From positions 1 through 20,047 of the forward strand of contig CAJNDS010001401.1 of NCBI GenBank assembly GCA_905221605.1: 20,047 bases of DNA, read 5' to 3'. How positions within the stretch are numbered: the stretch's first letter is position 1; every line of letters begins with the position of its first letter. Source of the DNA: Symbiodinium natans (lineage: Eukaryota; Sar; Dinophyceae; Suessiales; Symbiodiniaceae). Positions 9,263 through 17,513 of the stretch are shown here, piece by piece. The position numbers and the translations under genes are program-made. The notes beneath the pieces are model-generated. The model made no database searches. It was not told where the DNA came from and saw nothing but the letters and a program-made list of their open reading frames with translations.

Positions 9263-9641
9263 TGGACGAATGGAATACAGGATGCTTTGGGCTCACTCAA
9301 AGGCTGTCGTTAGGGGACTGTCTGGCCAGTGAGGTGTGGGATGAAGCCTTAAGCGACATTCAACCATCAAACTCCTGAGATCCTGTTTACGAATCAGTAT
9401 TATCGGGTGAAGGCCGGTTCTGCGGAGGTGGGTCTTTCCCAAAATAGGGGTACCCCTTTTGTACCAAATGAAGTAGAAACTCCATAAAGGGACCCCTCAA
9501 GAGAGTACCCCGATTATCGGAAACTACCAAGTGCTTCAACTACGGGCAAGCGCAGCTCCCGACATCGCGAGGCGCCCGGTACACTGGCAGTGAAACGGTT
9601 CACACAAACCACGCCAGTTGCCAATGAAGGAGCCGGACCGT
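9263..9641 (-). other. 3' flank of the DUF4380-like gene and possible start of the next gene
   Basis: No convincing exon is seen. The part next to the stop codon is presumably 3' untranslated. A minus-strand ATG near 9386 opens about 24 codons (MVECRLRLHPTPH) before a TGA; it could be the first exon of the gene whose membrane exon lies at 8998-9095, but no clear donor supports this. Confidence 0.3.
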
Positions 9642-12157
9642 TCATTTGCACATGTCCTCCACAGAGTCCATGAGGATCTTGTCCCCTGGAGTCGCGACTG
9701 CTCCAGGGGGCATCTCACGGAGGAACCACTCGACAGTCCAAGTGATCGACTCGCCAGGAAGAAGCTCCTCATGTGCACCCTGCTGCTCCATCTCTACATA
9801 GTCGACGCCGTCGTAAATCTCGATCTGTAGCTCACCTGGGGCGTGCATCCCATCGGGCAAGTGACGGAAGCATTTCACGAAGAGCAGCACGCCGTCCGTG
9901 TGGGCTAGCCATGAGAGCCCCGAAGGTGTAGATGGCACTGTGCTGGCAAACAACTTCCTTGGGGACTAAATGAACCCTAAAAGGGTTTATGGTTCATACA
10001 CCTTATAATAGGGAGTACAGTAGTCAGGGTATATGACCCCAATTTTAGGGTTCATTTCGTCACCAAGGTTCCCGGATGACGCGTCACCCTTCTGCAAGAA
10101 CCACGTCACGCCCCCAATGTGCTGCAAGAGCAGCGGAGGCCAGCTTCCGGAATTCTGTTCGGAACCCGTCTTAAAGAAGGTGAGGCCAGAAGGTGGGACC
10201 CTTGCAATCCTTGGTAGCCCAGTAGGGTTTAGGGTTTAGGGTTTCGGGTTTAGGGTAACCATATTTCAATAAGGGCACCCTTCGTTGGGGTTGGTTACTT
10301 TATCAGGAGACCCAGAACCGAACAAAAAAAAAAAAGGAGTAAAGGGTACCACTGGGCTGCCAGGGATCTCCCATGGGGCCCACTTCCCTCCCGCCCCGCC
10401 GACGTGAATCCCGTAGTCGATGATGAAGGACATCCGCGACGCGTCGACCGAGACCTTCTTGGACCTTGGGGACGACATGAACCCTAAACTTGGGGTCATC
10501 TTACCCTGACTACTGTAATTTAGTAATTCCAATTAAGGTGCATGAACCTTAAATTTGGGGTCACATTACCCTGACTACGGTAATTCCTATTAAGGTGGTA
10601 CGAACCATATTAAACCCGTTTTAGAGTTTTATATTTAGTCCCCAAGGGACACGGTCATGTTGTGGTCCTTCCACACCGGGCTCACAAGCTCGAAGCTATG
10701 CTTGAGCTCAGAAAGGCCTCGTTGTTGGTAGCCCGGTCACCGTATTCATAACAAGGGTGCCCTCTGTGTGGCTGGTTACTTCAACAGGAAGGGAACCTAG
10801 AAACCCCAAAATGCTTAAACAGAAAGGGAACCTGGAGCTGCACAAAAAAAAAGGGGGGGCAAAAGGGTTACAACAGGGGCTAACAAGAGTTTAGGGTTTA
10901 GGGTTTAGGGTTTAGGGTTTAGGGTTTAGGGTTTAGGGTTTCTACTGGGCTACCAAGAGGCGCAAGTCGTACGAAGTGTCGAAGTCCTTCGAGGGCGTGG
11001 GGTCAATGGCCGAAGGGGGTGGCCAGCCCCAAGCAGACTGAGGGCTGGGCCAGAACCTCGGCGGGGACGAAAGGCACCCCAAAAGGTTTAGGGTTTAGGG
11101 TTTAGGGTCTAGGGTCTAGGGTTTAGGGTTTAGGGTTTAGGGTTTAGGGTTTGGGGTCCGCCGAACCTGGCGGCGTGTTGGATGGGAAAAGGAGGTGAAA
11201 ACCTCCCTCTTTCCCTCCTTACCCCCCCAAAACCTTGCAGGGGGGGGGGGGTAGGGGGGGGGCAGGGGGGGTACGAGGAACAGGCCACCCACACCGCGTA
11301 AAATCATGGACCATAGGCGTTTTCGCACAATAGGGGCTCTTTTGGAAAAAACCCCTCTTTGGGGAACCCCCTACCCCCTCCCGCCCATCCCCCCACCCCA
11401 CCCCCCCCACCCCCCCCCACCCCCCCACCCCCCCACCACCCCCCCCCAACAGGAACCGCAAACAAAATCACCAAACCCCAAACCTTAAACTTGTTCTCCT
11501 GCGGGGTCGGCGGCTTGAGCCGGAGGCTCTTAAATTTTCGTACACCTCAATCGGAAATCATAGTATAGTCAGGGTCATATAACCCCCAATTTTAGGGTTC
11601 TTCTTCGTCCCCCAAGGAGCACGCACCCGTCCATCTGGTCCACGTAGGGGCGCTTCAGGAGGATGCTCCGGTTGTTGAGGCTGAAGCTTTGGATCAAGCC
11701 TCCTCTACTAGTTGCTTAAGAACCCCCCCCCCTCCCCCCCCCCCCCCCCCCCCCCCCCCCAAAAAAAAGGTCCCTGTCTTGCCCTTAGGGAGGAATATTT
11801 CAATTTTTTGAGGGGGGGGGGTTCTCAAGCAGTTGGTAGTCCTTTGATGGTAATGGCCTCAAGGACCATCGACAAGTTCCCGGACACCAGCTCCAAGACC
11901 ACGCCGGGCACCGTCACATTGCCGGAGGCAATCTCGCGCTGCTCAAGCTTGACCTCGGGCGCCGACTGCGCATGGCCACGGGAGGCACGCGCCTGCAGGA
12001 GTTTCAGCTCTTCAGGGTTGTTCTCCATATTCTCCTCAGCGGCCAAGCTGCCCGGGTCGAAGATTGTTGCCAGTGCGGCATGACTCGAGCCTGCTCCGGC
12101 GGAGCAGGTGGCGACGACCCAAGTCACCAGCAGCCACGCAGAGCGCACCCACGCCAT
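9642..12157 (-). CDS. Secreted DUF4380-like protein, seven exons, 371 aa
   Basis: Seven minus-strand exons join without a stop: 12157-11840, 11700-11620, 11055-10959, 10720-10648, 10461-10366, 10206-10069 and 9954-9642 (1116 nt, TGA at 9644-9642). The ATG at 12157 is chosen because a signal peptide follows at once (residues 1-22). Residues 23-80 are polar and poorly conserved-looking. From about residue 85 the protein resembles the DUF4380 family, whose fold is related to galactose mutarotase: FSLNNRSILLK near 112, the tryptophan/proline block FWPSPQ..WGWPPP at 134-147, FIIDYGIH near 202, WAPWEI at 217-222, then LLFVKCFRH and the closing LLPGESITWTVEWFL block in exon 7. The family assignment rests on remembered motifs; the biochemical role is unknown to me. 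The hydrophobic leader implies export or entry to the secretory pathway. Every intron is a TIR-bounded element (listed separately). Exons show no frameshift or internal stop, so the gene looks intact. Exact junctions were set by reading frame and flanking repeats, not by transcripts. Confidence 0.8.
9957..10068 (-). mobile_element. Introner-like TIR element, intron 6 (family 1)
   Basis: 112 bp, the shortest and cleanest copy: ends CCTTGGGGACTAAATG and CATTTCGTCACCAAGG, flanked on both sides by TT (9955-9956, 10069-10070). Read on the minus strand it carries AACCCTAAAATTGGGGTCAT and ACCCTGACTACTGTA, shared with introns 2 and 4. Removal joins SSG to KLFAST in frame. Confidence 0.8.
10209..10365 (-). 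mobile_element. Introner-like TIR element, intron 5 (family 2)
   Basis: 157 bp with ends CCTTGGTAGCCCAGTAG and its inverted partner (plus strand CCACTGGGCTGCCAGGG, three mismatches) and the dinucleotide AT on both sides (10207-10208, 10366-10367). Removal gives WAPWEIARVPPSG, the expected family block, whereas leaving extra bases would insert residues there. Telomeric units (10224-10256) lie beside the left TIR, the opposite end from intron 3. Confidence 0.8.
10464..10647 (-). mobile_element. Introner-like TIR element, intron 4 (family 1, inverted)
   Basis: 184 bp with perfect 10-bp inverted ends CCTTGGGGAC and GTCCCCAAGG and the dinucleotide GA on both sides (10462-10463, 10648-10649). The subterminal block GACATGAACCCTAAA lies on the plus strand, the reverse of introns 2 and 6, so this copy is inverted relative to them. 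Two tandem internal copies of a roughly 60-bp unit (TGAACC..TTGGGGTCA..ACCCTGACTAC..ATTAAGGT) are seen. Removal joins TV to SKKVSVD in frame. Confidence 0.8.
10723..10958 (-). mobile_element. Introner-like TIR element, intron 3 (family 2)
   Basis: 236 bp with ends TGTTGGTAGCCC and GGGCTACCAAGA (12 bp, one mismatch) and flanking dinucleotides GT and GG (near-match). The interior GGTTACTTCAACAGGAAGGG block and an A-run match intron 5 in the same orientation. A TTTAGGG array (10890-10941) sits against the right TIR. Boundaries here are the least certain of the six, because several cuts keep the frame. Confidence 0.65.
10890..10941. repeat. Telomeric array inside intron 3 element
   Basis: Seven TTTAGGG units directly against the right TIR of the element at 10723-10958. 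Confidence 0.95.
11056..11617 (-). mobile_element. Introner-like TIR element, intron 2 (family 1)
   Basis: 562 bp. Ends are CCTCGGCGGGGACGAA (plus, left) and TTCGTCCCCCAAGG (right), an imperfect inverted repeat. Flanking dinucleotides are AA and AG, a near-match. Removing the element and one dinucleotide keeps the frame between exon 2 (ends DGCV) and exon 3 (starts FWPSPQ). Next to the right end is a subterminal block (AATTTTAGGGTTC) shared with introns 4 and 6. The interior holds a TTTAGGG array (11087-11157) and G- and C-rich tracts around 11239-11272 and 11375-11450, so it appears enlarged. Confidence 0.7.
11087..11157. repeat. Telomeric array inside intron 2 element
   Basis: About ten TTTAGGG units, two of them TCTAGGG, within the element at 11056-11617. 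Confidence 0.95.
11705..11839 (-). mobile_element. Introner-like TIR element, intron 1 of the DUF4380-like gene
   Basis: 135 bp bounded by an imperfect 23-bp inverted repeat (plus strand starts CTACTAGTTGCTTAAGAACC; the other end, read inverted, starts CTACCAACTGCTTGAGAACC) and flanked by the 4-bp direct repeat TCCT at 11701-11704 and 11840-11843. Removing the element and one TCCT joins exon 1 to exon 2 in frame (KG then GLIQSF). The interior is mostly poly-C with a run of A. This family differs from the other five introns. Confidence 0.75.
12092..12157 (-). other. Signal peptide of the DUF4380-like protein
   Basis: Residues 1-22 have a short basic start (MAWVRSA), a hydrophobic core (WLLVTWVVATCS) and small residues AGAGSS that would suit cleavage around residue 22-24. 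A longer reading starting at a TTG upstream would bury this segment behind polar residues, so the ATG at 12157 is preferred. Confidence 0.65.
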
Positions 12158-12257
12158 GTCCACAGCAGCTCCGCAGCAACCGAGCAACCAGTTTGTCAGT
12201 TCGAGTACCCGGTTGAGGTCCGATGGGCTCAAGACTTAGTTGCTGAGTTCACAAGCC

Positions 12258-12360
12258 TCCCAAAAAACTACACTTTCAGTTCTATAGGGGTTTATAGTTA
12301 TAGTATCCCAAAAAAACTACACTTTCAGTTCTATAGGGGATTATGGTTATAGTATCCCAA
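12258..12360. repeat. Tandem 48-bp repeat upstream of the DUF4380-like gene
   Basis: Two units (12258-12305, 12306-12354) beginning TCCCAAAAAACTACACTTT and ending TTATAGTA, with a partial third start. A following AAAGTGTAG is the inverse of the CTACACTTT in each unit, so this could be the internally duplicated remnant of a TIR element. It lies 100 bp upstream of the ATG; a promoter role is not evident. Confidence 0.6.
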
Positions 12361-12499
12361 AAAGTGTAGAGTGTACTCATTCAGCTGCTAAGAAGACCTT
12401 ATGGCAGCGGAGTCGGGCACAGGGGTTTTGTACCAAAAAAAACACGCGCACGCACGAAGGGATGGGATGCAGGCCAAGATCTTGGGCTACTTCGGTTGA

Positions 12500-12775
12500 G
12501 GGTTTGACCCTAAACCCTAAACCCTAAACACTAAACCCTAGACCCTAAACCCGAAACCCTAAACCCTGTTGAATATGAGGTTTGTCAGATTTCTCGGGTT
12601 TTCGAGAGTTGATGGAAGGGCAGGGATGTGCTGCTCCAGAGGCAATTGCAGGTGGGATCCCTTGCAAACCCTGGGCCCTAAACCCAAACACTACCCTAAA
12701 CCCTAAACCCTAAACCCTAAACCCTCAACCCTCAACCCTAAACCCTAAACCCTAAACCCTAAACCCTAAACAGCC
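12500..12775. repeat. Telomeric blocks, CCCTAAA
   Basis: Blocks at 12507-12568 and 12693-12770 with CCCTCAA and CCCGAAA variants; the sequence between shows no exon I trust. Confidence 0.85.
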
Positions 12776-12836
12776 CCCGCAAAGACCTCCTCCTGCGCCA
12801 TTGGCAGCCGCTCGGCTCAACCTCCGAGGCTTGAGA

Positions 12837-13037
12837 CAGGTCTTACTTAGCCTTGCTGTGCTTAGGGGCTTAGGGCTTAGGGTTTAGGGTTTAGGGTTTA
12901 GGGTTTAGGGTTTAGGGTTTAGGGTTTAGGGTTTAGGGTTTAGGGTTTAGGGGTGTAGGGGTTTAGGGGTTTAGGGGTTTAGGGTTATGCGGGTTAATTA
13001 GGGCAGGTCTTGCTTAGCCTTGCTGTGTTTCGGGGCT
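12837..13037. repeat. Dispersed direct repeat pair
   Basis: A segment of about 34 bp (AGGTCTTACTTAGCCTTGCT start) at 12837-12871 recurs at 13004-13037 with few changes, bracketing a TTTAGGG array. Confidence 0.6.
12870..12986. repeat. Telomeric array, TTTAGGG passing to TTTAGGGG
   Basis: About ten TTTAGGG units, then four TTTAGGGG octamers, between the two copies of the 34-bp direct repeat. Confidence 0.9.
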
Positions 13038-13107
13038 TTAGAGTCTAGGGGCTTCGGCTAAGCCCTAAACCCTAAACCCTAAACCCTAAGGGCATCAATG
13101 CGCTTAC

Positions 13108-13145
13108 CTGGTTTCGGCACACCGTGGAGCAGTTGAACTGCGCCG
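13108..13145 (-). CDS. Small exon with strong donor
   Basis: The minus strand reads AQFNCSTVCRNQ, ending CAG|GTAAGCG, the best consensus donor in this half of the window. The acceptor is TTCAAG| or GCGCAG| eight bases later (phase 0). Flanked by telomeric arrays on both sides. Confidence 0.4.
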
Positions 13146-13197
13146 CTTGAAGCCCTAAACCCCTCGACCCCTCAACCCCTTCAACCCTTCAACTCCT

Positions 13198-13285
13198 CAA
13201 ACCCTAAACCCTAAACAGTAAACCCTAAACCCTAAACCCTAAACCCTAAACCCCAAACCCTAAACCCTAAACCCTATAAACCCTA
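13198..13285. repeat. Telomeric array, CCCTAAA
   Basis: About eleven units with one CAGTAAA and one CCCCAAA variant. Confidence 0.9.
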
Positions 13286-13289
13286 CCCC

Positions 13290-13380
13290 AGGCCTGCGCA
13301 GAGCAACCGGCGCTCGCAGCGTTGCTCGCATCACTCCGACGGATGCTCGACTCCCGATGTCCACACTCGTGGGGTCCCAG
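13290..13380 (-). CDS. Exon-like island, frame ambiguous
   Basis: About 90 bp of repeat-free sequence open in two minus frames (one reads ESSIRRSDASNAASAGCSAQ) and one plus frame. Position between telomeric arrays matches the other islands. Confidence 0.2.
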
Positions 13381-13474
13381 CAGTTTAAGTGCCAGGGTGG
13401 GAGTCCCCGTGCTGGATGATTGGGATGCCCCTAAACCCTAAAACCTAAACCCTAAACCCTAAACCCTAAGCCTT

Positions 13475-13535
13475 CTTGCCCCAAACCCAAGGCTGCCATA
13501 GAGAAGGGCTCGGGCTCTTACATCGTTCAACACCC
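13475..13535 (-). CDS. Exon-like island
   Basis: After CAAGGCAG|G the minus strand reads VLNDVRARALLYGSLGFGAR. No definite donor. Confidence 0.25.
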
Positions 13536-13653
13536 TGCCTTGCTTCCCCTAAACCCTAAACCCTGAACCCTGAACCCTAAACCCTAAATCCTAAATTCAA
13601 TGTTTCTTGGGTAACGGCTGGGGCTGGCGTGAAGAGTTCATGACGCCCTTGAC

Positions 13654-13712
13654 CTGTAAGCAGACCTGTAAGCAGACATAGCCGACGGCAGTTGCACAAA
13701 CATCTTGCTCTC
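13654..13712 (-). CDS. Exon-like island with tandem splice-site-like 12-mers
   Basis: After GCGTTGCAG|G the minus strand reads EQDVCATAVGYVCLQ and stays open for about 40 codons. A tandem GTCTGCTTACAG unit gives two successive TTACAG|GTC sites 12 bases apart, either of which could serve as donor or acceptor. Confidence 0.35.
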
Positions 13713-13929
13713 CTGCAACGCCAACACCCCAAACCCTAGAAATCACCCTGAAAACCCCAAACCATGTTAACCCGAGGAATTATTGTAGTGCAAAACTAAA
13801 TCCTGTACAGAATTTCGGCCTACAATGGAGGGGGGTCCTTTTGACACACACCCACCCACGCGAAAAGGAACGCCAAACCCCAAACCCCGAAGAAGAAGTA
13901 GGCTACCATTCTCTGTTTAAGGGCCGCTC

Positions 13930-14086
13930 CATGGTCCCTTCGCACGGCCCCATTTTCTCAAAAGGGTTCTGAAGTATGGGCCCTTGGGTTGTATAGGGAA
14001 TATATATGGGGTATATAAGGGGGTATCTAAGGGCTACGTAAGGGGTATTGCAGGGGGCATTTAAGGGCCCATGCGAAGGGACCATG
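13930..14086. mobile_element. 157-bp TIR element
   Basis: Ends CATGGTCCCTTCGCA and TGCGAAGGGACCATG are perfectly inverted for 15 bp. The interior is T/G-rich with GTATATAAGGGG-type blocks. Related ends (GCATGGTCCCTTAG, CTAGGGACCATT) bracket the telomeric array at 924-1149. Confidence 0.55.
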
Positions 14087-14519
14087 TAACTGCCCGCCTA
14101 CTCAGGACTTAGGGTTTTGGTTTAGGGAGCTCAGAAGACCCCGCTCCAAACCAGTCCTTATCGCTCAGGCTGGAGAACTGGCTCTATACACTTTACCCGC
14201 AGCTTACAAGGGTTTTGGGTGTTGGGTTTAGGGGTTAGGGTTTAGGGTTTAGCGTTTAGGGTTTAGGGGTATGTCTAAACCCTATAAGCCCTATAATTAG
14301 GCCCTGTACTAAACCCTAAACCCTAAGACTTGGCGGGGACGCTTCGAAGTTCTAGCCTAAGCCCTGACCACCTCAACCCGAAACCCGAAACCCGAAACCC
14401 CAAACCCTAAACCCTAAACCCTAATTAAACCCTATAACCTAAACCCTCATCCCGTGAACCCTGAACCCTAAACCCAAAACCCTAAACCCAAAAATCCAAA
14501 TCCTGAACCCCAAGTAGCC
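14087..14519. other. Gene-poor stretch with short telomeric blocks
   Basis: TTTAGGG units at 14224-14270, CCCTAAA/CCCGAAA units at 14376-14480. No exon recognised. Confidence 0.6.
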
Positions 14520-14589
14520 CCGGTGGGAAGGGCGGGGGGGACTTCATCGCCATTGCCGAGGCCGCCAGCACGACAGCCGGGTCCTCACA
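14520..14589 (-). CDS. Exon-like island of uncertain strand
   Basis: The minus strand reads DPAVVLAASAMAMKSPPP after CTGTGAG|G; the plus strand also reads an open GDFIAIAEAASTTAGSSQQ before CAG|GTTTAGGG. The minus strand is preferred only because the other islands lie on it. Confidence 0.25.
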
Positions 14590-14599
14590 GCAGGTTTAG

Positions 14600-15440
14600 G
14601 GTTTGGGGGTTAGAAGTCTAAACCCTAAACTCTGAACCCTCAACCCTAAACCCTAAACGCTAGACCCTAGACCCTACACCCTAGACCGAAACACCTGATG
14701 GCACCCTTCGGGCCCTCATCTCTAGAAATGTGGGTTTCGGGCTTCTCGGTGGGTTTAGGGCTTAGGGTTTAGAGTTTAGGGTTTAGGGCACCCTCAACCG
14801 CCAACCACCAAGGCCAAACAGCCCCCCACCCCCCCCCTGCTTGTCGGACCCAACTCCGGGACTTGCAAGTAGGGAGGGCTTCGGGGTTGGGGTGTAATGT
14901 AAGGATTCGGGATGTCCCTAAAATGGGTACCCTTTTTCGGGAGGGTTTCCTACAATCCGGATAAAACATACTTTGGGGGATAAGCTAAGTGTACCGAGGA
15001 ACGTGGGCCCCAGACAAGGCTATAGGGTTTGGGGTTTAGGGAATTTTAGGGCTTCTTGATGTAAAAGTGTGGGTCCTTGTGGTAGTAGGCCATATGCTCT
15101 CTGTATCGGCCCAAGAGGAGGGCCCCGTGATGTAGCTTAACGGCTAACAACCGCATAGGGGCTACCGGACCCGTCTGTATCTGCCTGCGACTTTGCTACT
15201 TTTCTACATACAAATCATGAAACTTTACTTTTGCGAAAACAACACCATATGTAACGAACGCCAGCGAAGAGACGGAGATGCAACGAACTCGCCAGAAGCC
15301 ACGAAGCGGGTGAACCCCCTAAACCCTAAGCCTGGAACCCTTAACCCTGAAACTTATCCCTAACCCTAAACCCATAAGCCCCCCAACTCAAAACAAACCG
15401 CAAAACCTAAACCTTACACCCTACACCCTACACCCTAAAC
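14600..15440. other. Gene-poor stretch
   Basis: Degenerate CCCTAAA/CCCTAGA blocks at 14620-14690. 14706-14732 (minus) reads MRARRVPS between TTTCTAG| and CAG|GTGTTT and might be a micro-exon. 15040-15310 is repeat-free and unrecognised. Confidence 0.4.
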
Positions 15441-15461
15441 GCTAAACCCTGGCAGACTTTC

Positions 15462-15524
15462 CTGGTTCTGACCCAAGGCAGAGGAGGAGGCGGTGCTGCT
15501 GACAGCCAGGGCGAGACTGGCAGC
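15462..15524 (-). CDS. Exon-like island, Ala/Ser-rich
   Basis: 63 bp between TCAGGGAG| and CAG|GAAAGTC (GA donor), phase 0: AASLALAVSSTASSSALGQNQ minus its first residue is the visible repeat-free stretch. An alternative acceptor lies 11 bases upstream (ACGCAG|G). Confidence 0.35.
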
Positions 15525-15914
15525 CTCCCTGACACCTGCGTGTCTGGAACCTAGACCCTAGTAGGGGTTAGGGGGTTTAGGGTTTAGGATTTAGGGTTTA
15601 GGGTTTGGGGTTTGGGGTTTAGGGTTTGGCTTGTAGAGTCTAGGGGGCATTGTGCTGGGAACATCGCCCTCTGGCATTGCCAGGTTTTTTACCTTAAACG
15701 AAAACGTTTCGGGTGTTGGGTTTGCGGTTTAGGGTCCTTGTAAGAAGCCATATGTATTGCTTAGTTGAGGCAAATCGGGCTCATTAGGTCCCACATGCCC
15801 AAAACACAAGAACCCATTGAAACTTGCTCATAGCAGCCCCACAATGCCAGCCTAGAAGCAGAAACCCTAAACCCTAAACCCTCTCAGAGTCGTTTTGCTG
15901 ACGCCCATGGAGCC

Positions 15915-15988
15915 CTGCAGCCCCAAACCCTAAACCCTAAACCCTAAACCCTAAACTGGAAACCCTAAACCCTAAACCCTAAACCCTC
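15915..15988. repeat. Telomeric array, CCCTAAA
   Basis: About nine units with one interruption (CTGGAAA). Confidence 0.9.
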
Positions 15989-16070
15989 GGAGTGCCTGTG
16001 TCGGAGTTGTGCCGCATCAGTCGCAGGGTCCTCTTCTCCGCCCTGTCTTGCCGCTTCCCAACGACACCTC
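15985..16070 (-). CDS. Exon-like island, charged
   Basis: Downstream of CGCTGAG| the minus strand reads EAARQGGEEDPATDAAQLR then HRHSEG, ending at a telomeric array. A second frame is also partly open, so the assignment is tentative. Confidence 0.25.
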
Positions 16071-16084
16071 AGCGAAAAGGCTCA

Positions 16085-16375
16085 GGGGTTCAGGGGTTTG
16101 AGGTTAGGGTTTATAAGGTTTAGGGTTTAGGGTTTAGGGGTCAAGGTTTCAGGTTTTCAGGGTTGAGGGTTTCAGGGCTTCAGGGGTTTCAGGATTTAGG
16201 GATAAGGTTCAGGGTTTCAGGGTTTCAGGGTTTAGGGATGAGGTTGAGGGTTTTTAGGGTTTCAGGGTTTCAGGGTTTAGGGTTTAGAATTTCAGGGTTT
16301 AGGGGTTTGAGGGTTATAGGGGTTTAGGGTTTAGGGGTATAGAGGCTTTATTTGGGGTTTAGGGTTTAGGGTCTA
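16085..16375. repeat. Degenerate TTTAGGG/TTTCAGGG block
   Basis: About 290 bp of mixed heptamers and octamers with no long exact run; looks like an old, diverged array. Confidence 0.8.
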
Positions 16376-16480
16376 CTTGAAGATTCATGGGTACATAATG
16401 GGGATAGGAGTTCTTAGTCCCGCAAATAAGGCTCTATCCATATTGAACCCACTTATAGCGCTTAGGGTGAGTTTGTTTTG

Positions 16481-16556
16481 TGCTTTGGGGTTGCAGTTGC
16501 AGGGTTGAACAGGAAGGAGCGACGGAACCACTTGTCAGCTCTTTTGCAAGCATCTT
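16481..16556 (-). CDS. Exon-like island, basic/aromatic
   Basis: The minus strand reads DACKRADKWFRRSFLF then NPATATPKH, coding-like in composition, but no clear donor or acceptor pair is seen. Low confidence. Confidence 0.25.
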
Positions 16557-16559
16557 GGC

Positions 16560-17130
16560 TTTAGGGTGTGGCGTTTAAGGTTTAGGGTTTATGGTTTGGG
16601 TTTAGGGTTTTGGGTTTTGGGGCTCTCATGGTTAAGGTTTAGGGTTTTGTCGTAGTTGTCCAGTAGCCTGGGGGAATTCAAGGTTAACCTTTGGGATTAG
16701 AAGGGGATTATACTACCCCAAAAATGTTAAAGGTTACCTACTCTACTACTAGGTTGTTGTATTGGCTTTTGGGTTTCGGGTTTAGGGTTTGAGTTTCGCT
16801 ACAGAGGGGTGTCCCTTTCACCCACCAGGTCACCAGGAGCGAAGCTCTTGCCATAACGTATGCAGGACTGTCGGCTTGTCACTTACTGTAAGTTGCTACA
16901 TGGAACTTATGGACACAATCCAAAGGCAAATTAAGTATCGCAAAATCTGCCTGTTGCCAGAAACATAGGTTGTTGGGATACTTTGCCGGAACTAGTCCCC
17001 TGAAAGCCAAACCACCCGAAACCCGTCTTGGAGCGTGGGCTCTGAAACGACTCGGCCGCCAAAAGACGAGCCTGGAGACAGGGCAGGACAGTTCAGAGGA
17101 CAGGGTGTGGGCTCCCCGTGTTTTCGGGCA
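16560..17130. other. Stretch without an assigned gene
   Basis: Short TTTAGGG units up to 16800, then repeat-free sequence with open frames on both strands (one minus frame of about 115 codons overlaps the TIR element at 17132-17228). No splice pattern or motif supports either strand. Confidence 0.4.
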
Positions 17131-17131
17131 T

Positions 17132-17228
17132 ACTTGGAGGTTCATGGGTGCTTGGGTTCTACGTGCCCCACTAAACCTTATAAGCCCTAAAACTCTAGTT
17201 CGCCATGCGTACCCATGAACCTCCACGT
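17132..17228. mobile_element. 97-bp TIR element
   Basis: Ends ACTTGGAGGTTCATGGGT and ACCCATGAACCTCCACGT are inverted with one mismatch. Related end motifs (CATGAACCTCCAAG, TCATGGGTACTT) occur at 6857-6996, which suggests a dispersed family. Confidence 0.55.
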
Positions 17229-17470
17229 AACTTGGGGCTTCTTGGCACGAAGCCGGGCTGAAGGTTCGTTTGGAGAAGTAGGGTTAAAAGTACCCTTAAA
17301 AAGGTTACAACTAGTTATACAACCCTAGTTACACTACTTAAAACCCTGCTTCCAAGTAACCCCTGAACCTCCATGTCGGCTGCTTTGCCAACAACCCCAG
17401 GGCCCGACAACCTAGTAGCCGGCAGACTGGATTATCATCAAGGAGCCAACCCTAGAACCCAGAGCCCCAA

Positions 17471-17472
<2 letters not shown>

Positions 17473-17512
<40 letters not shown>
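17473..17512. repeat. 40-base C homopolymer
   Basis: Uninterrupted C run, immediately followed by CCCTAAA units (17514-17585). Length may be affected by sequencing. Confidence 0.9.

Positions 17513-17513
<1 letters not shown>

Noticed and set aside
10266-10532. An 88-codon minus frame taken as one exon
   Set aside because: Only 10366-10461 fits the protein; the rest reads through the intron 4 and 5 elements.
11137-11568. Gly- and Pro-rich open frames on both strands
   Set aside because: They lie inside the intron 2 element and follow its G/C tracts and telomeric units.
11972-12352. Plus-strand frame of 126 codons opposite the first exon
   Set aside because: It is the shadow of the signal-peptide exon and runs into the 48-bp tandem repeat.
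15110-15180. Possible tRNA-like fold near GTAGCTTAACGGCTAAC
   Set aside because: No complete cloverleaf with T-loop and acceptor stem could be drawn.
16879-17226. 115-codon minus frame
   Set aside because: Its start lies in the TIR element at 17132-17228 and neither strand shows splice sites or motifs.
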